Of a stretch of DNA of 15,797 nt, positions 7,217-13,552 are shown piece after piece. This DNA is from Anaerolineae bacterium. GTDB lineage: Bacteria > Chloroflexota > Anaerolineae > B4-G1 > SLSP01. Under the pieces are notes generated by a model. It was given only the letters and a program-made list of their open reading frames with translations, was not told where the DNA came from and searched no databases. The stretch covers positions 1 through 15,797 of the forward strand of contig JAFGNI010000011.1 in assembly GCA_016927095.1 (NCBI GenBank). Reading direction: 5' to 3'. Position numbers and translations under genes: made by a program. Numbering within the stretch: position 1 is the first letter of the stretch; every line of letters begins with the position of its first letter.

Positions 7217-7286
7217 GAGATCTCCTCTTCTAGTAAGCTATGATGATGGCCCTCGATGTAGGGCACGAGCCGTCCGGCGTTATGCT

Positions 7287-7577
7287 TTATGCCTCGATGG
7301 GCTCGCCACACTTCGTGCAGAACCGCCCCTCAGGCTTGAGGGCAGCCCCACAGTGGCGACAGAACTTCGGTCGCTCAGAACTTGTTGTATCCGTTAGGCG
7401 CGTGGTCGGTGCGTTCTGGATCTGCTGCCGCAGACCGGCTGCTACGCCGGCTACCACTGTCTTGCCAATAGCGCCCAGTTGCCGGGGCGGCGTTAGGAGC
7501 GCGCGCTCTTCTTCGTCGCGCTCCGCCGCCCGTGCATCCAGCTCCGCCAGGAAGTCCGCAATACTCTGTTCGGTCAT
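7287..7577 (-). CDS. Small zinc-ribbon protein, function unknown
   Basis: This 96-residue soluble protein has an acidic helical N-terminus (MTEQSIADFLAELDARAAER) and a Gly/Ala-rich middle (IGKTVVAGVAAGLRQQI). It ends in a treble-cysteine ribbon, FCRHCG (C73, C76) and FCTKCGEP (C87, C90), which should bind one Zn2+. No membrane helix is obvious. GGAG lies six bases before its ATG, and the ATG overlaps the stop of the large upstream gene (ATGA, 7574-7577). This implies coupled translation and a job tied to the large protein. Zinc ribbons of this kind mostly mediate protein contacts in bacteria. It may act as an adaptor; nothing in the sequence proves it. Confidence 0.8.
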   Translation of the reverse strand: MTEQSIADFLAELDARAAERDEEERALLTPPRQLGAIGKTVVAGVAAGLRQQIQNAPTTRLTDTTSSERPKFCRHCGAALKPEGRFCTKCGEPIEA

Positions 7578-10225
7578 AGTTCACTCCACGATACATACTC
7601 GCTGGGTATGATCAGGTTCTCGAGGCTGACGGTTCCCTCCAGCGCGGCTTCGTAGGCGAGCGCAGCCGCAACGACGACATCGGCCTGGAAAGCGATCACG
7701 TCGGGCAAGGTGCCCAGCCACCCCACCATCATGCGCAGGAACGGGCCGATCCTGTCCGCCCAATCCGCAGCCTGAAACATCACCAGGCTCCCCGCGGCGC
7801 CCACGCCGGTGAAGATCGCGAGGACCGCCCCAAGGCGGAGGCCCCACGCCAGGGACCAACCCAGCCACTCGATCGCGCCATCCCAGTCTTGGAATGTCGA
7901 GTTCTCCGCAAAAGTACCGATCGACCAGAGATAGTCGGTGCCCTGGGCCTCCGCAGCCGCGAATGAGTTCTCGTACTTGACCATCGGCCCCGCCAGTTGG
8001 TGCCAGACGTTCCGGATAGTAGAAGAGGAGAGTTGCTCCGGCGCCGGACGCTCGAGGCGACTGGCGTCCAGTGCCTGCCGGCAGAGGTTGCTGAAGGCGT
8101 TGCGCGCCTGGTTCGTCTGTGCTGTCATCTCCTGTTTGGAGCGCCCCATCGCGGGACCCGAGAACCGCGCCTTCAGGGCGCTGATCGACGTGAGCCTGTT
8201 ACCCATCAGGACCCGCCGTGGTTCAAGGACGCCGGGAAGGTCTGCGGTGGCCTGGGGGAAATCGAAGAAGCCTGGGTGGATGCCATGTGCCAGCACCGTC
8301 GTTTTCCCCTGGCCTCGCACAGCGCTGTTGATGCACGAGCGGCTCCAGTGCACGCTGTTGGCGTAGTCCAGCACAGAGTTGAGGATATCGCTGACGAAGC
8401 CAAAGATCGTCTCACAGGCCATCGCCAACAGATCCTCGGCAAGCGCGACGCCCGGGATCCACTCCCGTGCGAGGTCATAGAGCCACAGCGCCTGCGCCAG
8501 CGACCAGTCCATCGCCCACCAGAGTGGTGAGAAGAAGCCCTGATAGTGCTCCCACGCCATGTTCTGATAGCGAATGCTTTCTGCCGCCTGCTTGGCCTTC
8601 TGCGCCTCTTCGTTGGCCTTCTTCATCTGCTGGGCCAGAGGGCTCTTGAACAGCATATCGTTGTACTGGTTGTCGTTGAAGTTGCGGAGTGCCTCGTGCT
8701 GGAGCGCCTCCCGCTGGATCTTGTCTAGGAACTCCTTCTCGGTGACGTGCTCCGCGTTCTCCTCGATTACCCGATGCAGGGCAATGTTCGCGTCGATCTG
8801 GTCGATCTGCGATCTCAGCAGATCGCGCTGGCTAAGGAAATCCATGTTCTGTTGCAGCAGTTGCTGGTGCTCAGCCAGCACGCGGCTATGTTGCGCCATC
8901 AGCTCTGGCGTGGGATTCTCGGTGATCTTGGGCCCTAGCTCCTGAAGCTGCTGCGACGTGCGCGCCAGCTGGGTGTTCGTCGATTCAATGCCCTCGCGCG
9001 CCACCCGCAGGCCTTGCTCCAGGGGCTCGCGGCTCTGCGAGAGTTCCCGGATCGTCGCCTCGGCGCCCTCCTCGATCATCTCGCGGGTCGACCCCTTCAG
9101 CGCCGTCTTAGCAGCTCCCGACTTGGCGACGGCTTCCAGCGGGTTCCACATATAGAAGATGATCTCGATCACGAAGCTGATGAGGTTGCCGATGAAGCGG
9201 TCCGAGGCCTGACCGAAGAGTTTCATCCCCTTATTAAACATCGCCGTAGCTCCGTCCATGAATCCGATGAAGTTGGAGGTATTGAGGATCCAGATGACGA
9301 GGTCCCCGCGGCGTTCGGCTAGCTCCTCCTCGGTCTTGACCGCGAGGTGATCCAGGCATCCCTGGACGTAGGTCCGGGCGAGCTGCGGGACGTCGGGCGC
9401 AAGTCCGTCACCGATCTTGCGTGCGCTAGCCAGCAACTCGCAGAGCTGCTTCCCCCAGCCCTGGTGTGGCTCGATCGGCGGTGCAAGCGTCAGCTCCTGA
9501 CCGGTGAGACCGCCGCCCTCTCCCTTCTGGCTGGGCTCAATCTCGAAGACGTAGCCGGCCCTCGTCGCGTCCCACTCGCCCGTGAGCTTCTTCCCATCAC
9601 CACGGTCTAGGATGACCTCTCGGGCGTGCTCGATCGTCGCCTTGGAGACGATGGTCTCTTGGGCCTGGCTGTCGACGAGACGGCCTTTGGGCTGCAGGAT
9701 CAGGGTGCCACCCCAATCCCCCAGATCTTGGAGGCGGTCCTTCGGTACCCCTTCTACGGTGCTGAGGTCTACGACGCCCTCGTCGTGCCAGAGGGTCTTA
9801 CGAAAGGTTAGGTCCCAAATCTGTGGGAGCTCGGCGTAGACCTCGGTGACAGCCTCAACCGGTGGACCGGGTTTGGAGGACTCGGCGCCATCTTTTGAGA
9901 GCTCCGGCCTCAACGTGACCTTGAGCTTGAAGCGGCTATTTCGCTGCAGGGTCTGGAGCAGCCCCGCGCTCTCGCCCTCCAGCCGCATCTTGATGCGGGC
10001 GATGTCGCCTGCTCTGGGCTGTGGCTCGATCTCTGTGCTGTCGACAACGAGGAGGTTGCTGCCCATCGCGGTGTAGGGGCTGCCGGTGGCGTCTTCCACG
10101 AGGACCTCGGGCGTCAGCTTCTGGAGTTTCTTGTTTGCTTGATTCCGGATCTGAGCTGAGATCGTCACCGGCTCCCAGGACTTGGCCTGGCGGTCATAGG
10201 GTATGCGGTAGGTCTTCGATGCCAT
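7574..10225 (-). CDS. Large multi-domain protein: beta-rich N-terminus, coiled coil, membrane segments; function unknown
   Basis: I do not recognise this 883-residue protein. Residues 1 to about 245 are beta-rich with Ig-like character (TYRIPYDRQAKSWEPVTISA; GYVFEIEPSQ). A hydrophobic segment, NLISFVIEIIFYMW, lies near 347-361. Long heptad-like helices follow (about 385-550; QQLLQQNMDFLSQRDLLRSQ). A tryptophan-rich amphipathic or membrane region spans about 560-620 (FFSPLWWAMDWSLAQALWLY). A hydrophobic C-terminal part at about 785-865 includes GAVLAIFTGVGAAGSLVMF. No signal peptide is seen, so the N-terminus is probably cytoplasmic. ATG 10225 is chosen because GAGGG (10235-10231) lies five bases before it. 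The longer frame from 10294 would add a serine-rich tail overlapping the previous gene. The architecture suggests a membrane-remodelling or scaffold protein, but that is inference. A GQGKTT stretch near 636 resembles a P-loop without other ATPase motifs. Confidence 0.8.
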   Translation of the reverse strand: MASKTYRIPYDRQAKSWEPVTISAQIRNQANKKLQKLTPEVLVEDATGSPYTAMGSNLLVVDSTEIEPQPRAGDIARIKMRLEGESAGLLQTLQRNSRFKLKVTLRPELSKDGAESSKPGPPVEAVTEVYAELPQIWDLTFRKTLWHDEGVVDLSTVEGVPKDRLQDLGDWGGTLILQPKGRLVDSQAQETIVSKATIEHAREVILDRGDGKKLTGEWDATRAGYVFEIEPSQKGEGGGLTGQELTLAPPIEPHQGWGKQLCELLASARKIGDGLAPDVPQLARTYVQGCLDHLAVKTEEELAERRGDLVIWILNTSNFIGFMDGATAMFNKGMKLFGQASDRFIGNLISFVIEIIFYMWNPLEAVAKSGAAKTALKGSTREMIEEGAEATIRELSQSREPLEQGLRVAREGIESTNTQLARTSQQLQELGPKITENPTPELMAQHSRVLAEHQQLLQQNMDFLSQRDLLRSQIDQIDANIALHRVIEENAEHVTEKEFLDKIQREALQHEALRNFNDNQYNDMLFKSPLAQQMKKANEEAQKAKQAAESIRYQNMAWEHYQGFFSPLWWAMDWSLAQALWLYDLAREWIPGVALAEDLLAMACETIFGFVSDILNSVLDYANSVHWSRSCINSAVRGQGKTTVLAHGIHPGFFDFPQATADLPGVLEPRRVLMGNRLTSISALKARFSGPAMGRSKQEMTAQTNQARNAFSNLCRQALDASRLERPAPEQLSSSTIRNVWHQLAGPMVKYENSFAAAEAQGTDYLWSIGTFAENSTFQDWDGAIEWLGWSLAWGLRLGAVLAIFTGVGAAGSLVMFQAADWADRIGPFLRMMVGWLGTLPDVIAFQADVVVAAALAYEAALEGTVSLENLIIPSEYVSWSEL

Positions 10226-10253
10226 GAATTCCCTCGTCTGCGTTGACCGGCTG

Positions 10254-11234
10254 CTAGAGGAACTCGATCTCGTAGTCTGGAGCTTTGAGGACAATCTCCA
10301 CGCGCTTGTCGACCTCTGTCTTATCGGGGTAGATCGCGGTGAAGCTCAGGTAGCAGAGCTCACTGGGTTTCTCGGCGCTGACCGCCGTGATGCGCATCAC
10401 GACGAGCCCGTAGAGCTCATTGGCGCCCTTGGTGTAGGGAGGCGGCGGTGACCAATCGAAGTAATCCTTTTCCGTGGGCAGCCAGGGCCGGATGCGCGCA
10501 TCAGGCGCGTCCTCCCAGATGCCACCCTCTCCTTGCCGCAGCGCCCGGACTTCCAGCTCAACCGTCTCCCCGACGGAGATCTCGAAGCGCTCCTCACTGA
10601 TGTAGAGCTCATAGGGACTGGTTTGTACATCCACCTGAACCTGCGCTGAGGTGCGCGACTGCGGCGCAAGACCGACGATGGTCAGCATCCGGAGCCCCGC
10701 GACCGCGGCCTCGCCTGCGGTAATCTCGACGTGCATCTCGCCGGCGCCCTGCTGGGGGCTCACATAGACTTCGGGCGTGGCGGGGCTAAGGGTGAGCTGT
10801 ATCTGCACCTCCGGCGCTGCCGTCCACGGCGCGCCGTTGACCGACTTCCATGCCTTGATCGCCAAAGTCGCGCTCTGCTCCGGCGTGACGACCACGCTCT
10901 CGCTGCTCACCTGCACCACATAGTGGGTGGTCGGCTGCTCGTCGGGTTGCTGCGGTTGCTTGCCGGTCTGCGGCGGGGGTGTCTTCCCGGTGGCGCCGCC
11001 GAAAAGGTTGGGCGCGATAGCGGCGATGGCGGGCAAACCCGAGAAGATGACCGTGATCGTCTCCCGGTAACCCGGCGTCCGCATACAGTCCGCTGCGTTC
11101 AGAGGATCGCGCAGACAATCGTCGGCGAGGACCATCGGCGGCGTCATCCACGTCAACAGTGCAAACCCCGCACAGAGGACCAGGACGGCTTTCTGAATCG
11201 GCGACAACCGACGGAAGAACCTTGGGATCCTCAT
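10254..11234 (-). CDS. Secreted or membrane-anchored Ig-like protein, function unknown
   Basis: The 326-residue protein starts with a basic stretch and hydrophobic core (AVLVLCAGFALLTW) ending in PMVLA-DD, a plausible signal-peptidase site at A37. A short segment CLRDPLNAADCMRT with two cysteines (C40, C50) follows, then a second hydrophobic stretch (TVIFSGLPAIAAIAPNLFGG, about 60-79). A Pro/Gln linker leads to two or three Ig-like beta domains (VVVTPEQSATLAIKAW; SEERFEISVGETVELEVRAL). It should lie outside the membrane, anchored by the hydrophobic segment. ATG 11234 is preferred over GTG 11237 because GGAGG sits seven bases before it. The ATG shares one base with the upstream TGA (TGATG), so translation is coupled. 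It precedes the 883-residue gene by 28 bases. No catalytic residues are recognised. Confidence 0.78.
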   Translation of the reverse strand: MRIPRFFRRLSPIQKAVLVLCAGFALLTWMTPPMVLADDCLRDPLNAADCMRTPGYRETITVIFSGLPAIAAIAPNLFGGATGKTPPPQTGKQPQQPDEQPTTHYVVQVSSESVVVTPEQSATLAIKAWKSVNGAPWTAAPEVQIQLTLSPATPEVYVSPQQGAGEMHVEITAGEAAVAGLRMLTIVGLAPQSRTSAQVQVDVQTSPYELYISEERFEISVGETVELEVRALRQGEGGIWEDAPDARIRPWLPTEKDYFDWSPPPPYTKGANELYGLVVMRITAVSAEKPSELCYLSFTAIYPDKTEVDKRVEIVLKAPDYEIEFL

Positions 11235-11941
11235 CACCTTGCCTCCGGACGACGGGTGAGAATGTAACCGAGGACGACTGATACAACGACGGAACGCCGC
11301 AGCACTTCGTATCCACTGCCGTAGGTGTCGGCGAGAATGCCTCCGGCGACCAAGGGGACCGCGAACGCTGCGCCCACCAGCAGCGGGCGCGGGAGGATAT
11401 TGAGCAGTCTGTAGAGCGGGTTCATCAGTTTGCCCAGCAGTCCCCCCACCAGTCGCGTCAGCAGGGGGGTACCTGCTATGAGAAGCGGCGTGGTCAGATC
11501 CTCGCCTTCAGAGCTGGGCGACAGCGAGGTGTAGGCATACCAAAGGAAGCCGGCGCCAACGGACATGACGGCGGTCATGATCGTCGACGCGAAACAGCCG
11601 AGCCTTCTCTTAGCTTTTGACGATGGGGTCGTGACCGGTTGCGAGGGCGTCGCCGCCTGCGGCTGGGATGGCTGTGCAGCCGGCGTGGGCCTTGCCGGGC
11701 CTTGCGTCGCCTGGGCCGCAGGCTGGCTTGCGGCTGGGGTGGCTTCCACCCAACCGTTGCCCGTGTAGGTCAGGTAACGTCCGGTCTGCGGATCGATCAT
11801 CCACCACTGCCCCGCGACATCCTGAGCCTGAAGCTGGCGGACGCTGTCCACGAATTGCTGATAAGTGATGACCTGTTGCTGCAGCTGGCCTCGGAGCTGC
11901 ATGTAGCTTTGGTAGAGCTGCGCGAGGGACAATGGCGGCAT
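11234..11941 (-). CDS. Multi-pass membrane protein with N-terminal WWMIDP/YTGNGW module, function unknown
   Basis: A 235-residue protein and the first gene of the nine-gene run. Residues 1-40 are a Gln-rich helix pair (LAQLYQSYMQLRGQLQQQVI). Residues 41-68 form a compact module, DVAGQWWMIDPQTGRYLTYT followed by GNGWVEATP, which resembles short tryptophan-rich peptide-binding folds. An Ala/Pro/Gln linker (about 70-110) follows, then a basic boundary (KAKRRLGC) and roughly four membrane helices to the end. The module is therefore cytoplasmic. ATG 11941 is chosen because AAGGAT (11954-11949) lies seven bases before it; the frame also opens at 11992, but that start has no such support. The stop overlaps the next gene's ATG by one base. 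The helix-plus-module layout suggests a membrane docking role, without direct proof. Confidence 0.78.
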   Translation of the reverse strand: MPPLSLAQLYQSYMQLRGQLQQQVITYQQFVDSVRQLQAQDVAGQWWMIDPQTGRYLTYTGNGWVEATPAASQPAAQATQGPARPTPAAQPSQPQAATPSQPVTTPSSKAKRRLGCFASTIMTAVMSVGAGFLWYAYTSLSPSSEGEDLTTPLLIAGTPLLTRLVGGLLGKLMNPLYRLLNILPRPLLVGAAFAVPLVAGGILADTYGSGYEVLRRSVVVSVVLGYILTRRPEAR

Positions 11942-12002
11942 GGGTTCAATCCTTGTTCGGATGGATTCTGAGAGATGCGGCGAGCCGCTCAATTCATACC
12001 GT

Positions 12003-12031
12003 ATTCTAGCACCAATAGCGGCAGGCTACAA
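12003..12031 (-). promoter_or_regulatory. Predicted promoter of the nine-gene minus-strand run
   Basis: On the minus strand, TTGTAG (12031-12026) and TAGAAT (12008-12003) are 17 bases apart. The -10 box matches five of six consensus positions; the -35 box is weak at three of six. The -10 lies 61 bases before ATG 11941, leaving a leader that contains a short GCGGC-GA-GCCGC inverted repeat (11977-11988). No other clear promoter was found in the gaps further down the run. Confidence 0.5.
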
Positions 12032-12050
12032 CAGGCAAAAGTTAGGAGGT

Positions 12051-12084
12051 TATAACGAAAGCGGCGCCGGGGATCCGGCGCCGC
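12051..12084 (-). terminator. Perfect GC hairpin terminator behind the initiator tRNA
   Basis: GCGGCGCCGG (12061-12070) and CCGGCGCCGC (12075-12084) form a perfect 10-base-pair stem with a 4-base loop. On the minus strand the stem is followed by TTTCGTTATA, a short T-rich tract. Placed 9 bases past the tRNA 3' end, it fits intrinsic termination of the tRNA transcript and separates it from the next promoter. Confidence 0.72.
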
Positions 12085-12093
12085 TCGATTGAG

Positions 12094-12165
12094 TAGCGGG
12101 GGGTGGATTCGAACCACCGACCTCCGGGTTATGAGCCCGACGAGCTGCCACTGCTCTACCCCGCA
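12094..12165 (-). tRNA. Initiator tRNA-fMet (anticodon CAT)
   Basis: The 72-base minus-strand sequence folds into a full cloverleaf with CAT in the loop CTCATAA. Initiator marks are present: three consecutive G:C pairs at the base of the anticodon stem (GGG/CCC, 29-31:39-41), A11:U24 in the D stem (GAGC/GCTC), and no Watson-Crick pair at 1:72. The other six acceptor pairs (GCGGGG/CCCCGC) are perfect, and the T arm is GGTGG-TTCGAAT-CCACC. The 1:72 position reads U1/U72 rather than the common C1/A72. CCA is not encoded; bases after A73 are CTC. It would carry formyl-Met to start translation. Confidence 0.95.
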
Positions 12166-12179
12166 TCGTTACAAAATTG

Positions 12180-12207
12180 AGTATACCACGCTCTGCCGAT
12201 CTGACAA
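12180..12207 (-). promoter_or_regulatory. Strong predicted promoter of the initiator tRNA gene
   Basis: On the minus strand, TTGTCA (12207-12202) and TATACT (12185-12180) each match consensus at five of six positions, with a 16-base spacer. Transcription would start a few bases before the tRNA 5' end at 12165. The tRNA therefore need not depend on read-through from the upstream permease gene. Confidence 0.75.
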
Positions 12208-12225
12208 GGGCAGTTCGCAAGTGGA

Positions 12226-13551
12226 TCAAGCTCCCTGCAGCAATCCCAATAGCCCGGCGACCCACGCGCCGGCGCCCGACATACTGAGCGCAATCGGCAG
12301 CAACAGCACACCCATCGTGTTCATCCGCCGCGATCCCCAGAGCACCGGGATCAGGCCGATCCCTGTCGCCACGGCACAGATGCCCAACCCAACTAACCCC
12401 GTCATCCCACCGACGACGGCGAGCAGGATGGCCAACGTCAACCAGCTGATGCGCCGAATGCCCAGACGCGCGATCGCCGCCATCACGAGCCGCGCCAGGG
12501 GCAGCGAGAGCAAGAACGCCAGGCCGCCGCTCAACAAAGCCGCTCCTGTGGCAAGTAGATAATCCGATGGCGTGACGGCTGTGTACTGCGTACTCACCAT
12601 CCAAGCCATACCCCCGCGGGTCAAGTGCAGACCCGGCACGAAGAAGAGCAAGAAGCCACCGACGTAGGTGACGAGTTTCGCCGCGCCCTGCGAGATGATG
12701 AAGGCGCGGTCGTCGCGCTGCGCGGTGGCGTGGCCCCCTAACAGGCCCCCGATGCCGCCGGTGACGACGGGGAAGAAGGCGGCGAAGAGCCCGCCGAGCA
12801 CGCCGGCGAGGGTGCCATGCAGGACCACGTGCCACGGCGCGTCGATGGCCTTCGGGATGACCTGACTTGGCAGCGACACACGTCCGAGAAGGTTGACCAC
12901 AATCCAGGGCACGGCGAACAGCCCCACGAAGGCCGGCAGGAGGCCCTGGTAGGCCACCGTCACCGGCACCGGCGAGCGGTACATCAGGATCAGGCCCAAC
13001 AGGCCGGAGAGCAGAAACGTAGCCAGCCCCGCGAAGAGCGAGGCCCACCCCTCTCGCAGGCGTCGCCATCCGGTGGTTCCCCGACCGGCGCCTTTGGGCC
13101 ACTCCGACAGGAGCAGGTACGCGATCACCGTCCAGAGAATCCAGCCCAGGTGCGGCTGCAGGATCTCACGCAGGGCCGGCAGCCACCGCGACGCCACGGG
13201 CGCGAGGAGCGCCAGTGTGGTCAGGCCGGCGAGACCGCCCACGCCTGTCAGGACGACCGCCTCGTAGCCGCGTTGGCGTTGCACGTAGGCCTGCCCCGGC
13301 AGCACGACGAAGACCATACTCTCATCCGGGACGGAGAGCAGGATGCTGGGAATGGTGTTGGTCATCGCGTAGCCCGCGACCATGCCCAGGAAGAGGTAGG
13401 TCATGGCTTCGGGCGCGAGAGGGAGCCTGCCCCCCTCGATCAGGAGCAGGACGATGGCTGCGACATTGTAGACGTGCAGCGCTGGGATCAGAGCCAGCAG
13501 GCTTGCCCCCATCGTGCCCGCCAGTGCCCAGAGCAGCAGCGAGACAGGCAT
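12226..13551 (-). CDS. TctA/DUF112-family multi-pass permease
   Basis: A 441-residue protein with about ten or more membrane helices. The N-terminal part, LIPALHVYNVAAIVLLL, then IPSILLSVPDESMVFVVLPG and QRGYEAVVLTGVGGLAG, resembles the TctA/DUF112 permease family, especially shorter archaeal-type members (the 'P-x-hydrophobic-LGVPD...LPGH...GYEA' pattern). A second half repeats the theme with GGIGGLLGGHATAQRDDRAF. Classical TctA works with TctB and a TctC binding protein in tricarboxylate uptake; neither is seen here, so substrate and mechanism are open. GAGG lies six bases before the ATG. One base separates the start from the stop of the OB-repeat gene, so the two are probably co-translated. 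Confidence 0.78.
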   Translation of the reverse strand: MPVSLLLWALAGTMGASLLALIPALHVYNVAAIVLLLIEGGRLPLAPEAMTYLFLGMVAGYAMTNTIPSILLSVPDESMVFVVLPGQAYVQRQRGYEAVVLTGVGGLAGLTTLALLAPVASRWLPALREILQPHLGWILWTVIAYLLLSEWPKGAGRGTTGWRRLREGWASLFAGLATFLLSGLLGLILMYRSPVPVTVAYQGLLPAFVGLFAVPWIVVNLLGRVSLPSQVIPKAIDAPWHVVLHGTLAGVLGGLFAAFFPVVTGGIGGLLGGHATAQRDDRAFIISQGAAKLVTYVGGFLLFFVPGLHLTRGGMAWMVSTQYTAVTPSDYLLATGAALLSGGLAFLLSLPLARLVMAAIARLGIRRISWLTLAILLAVVGGMTGLVGLGICAVATGIGLIPVLWGSRRMNTMGVLLLPIALSMSGAGAWVAGLLGLLQGA

Positions 13552-13552
13552 C

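Noticed and set aside
7249..7264. Hairpin GCCCT-CGATGT-AGGGC between the two zinc-ribbon genes
   Set aside because: Only five base pairs with a six-base loop and no T tract; too weak to call a terminator or a regulatory element.
8290..8325. P-loop-like AVRGQGKT in the large protein
   Set aside because: It fits the loose A-x4-G-K-T pattern, but no Walker B, no surrounding ATPase fold signs and a position between hydrophobic regions make chance likely.
10226..10294. Longer start (ATG 10294) for the 883-residue protein, adding a serine-rich tail
   Set aside because: The extension overlaps the end of the Ig-like gene, while ATG 10225 has GAGGG five bases before it.
12060..12165. tRNA gene as an integration site for a mobile element
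   Set aside because: No integrase and no second copy of the tRNA 3' end were seen in the window, and the neighbouring genes show no mobile-element features.
12050..13102. Minus-strand open frame of 350 codons
   Set aside because: It overlaps the TctA-like gene in another frame and then runs through the initiator tRNA and its terminator; it cannot be a real gene.
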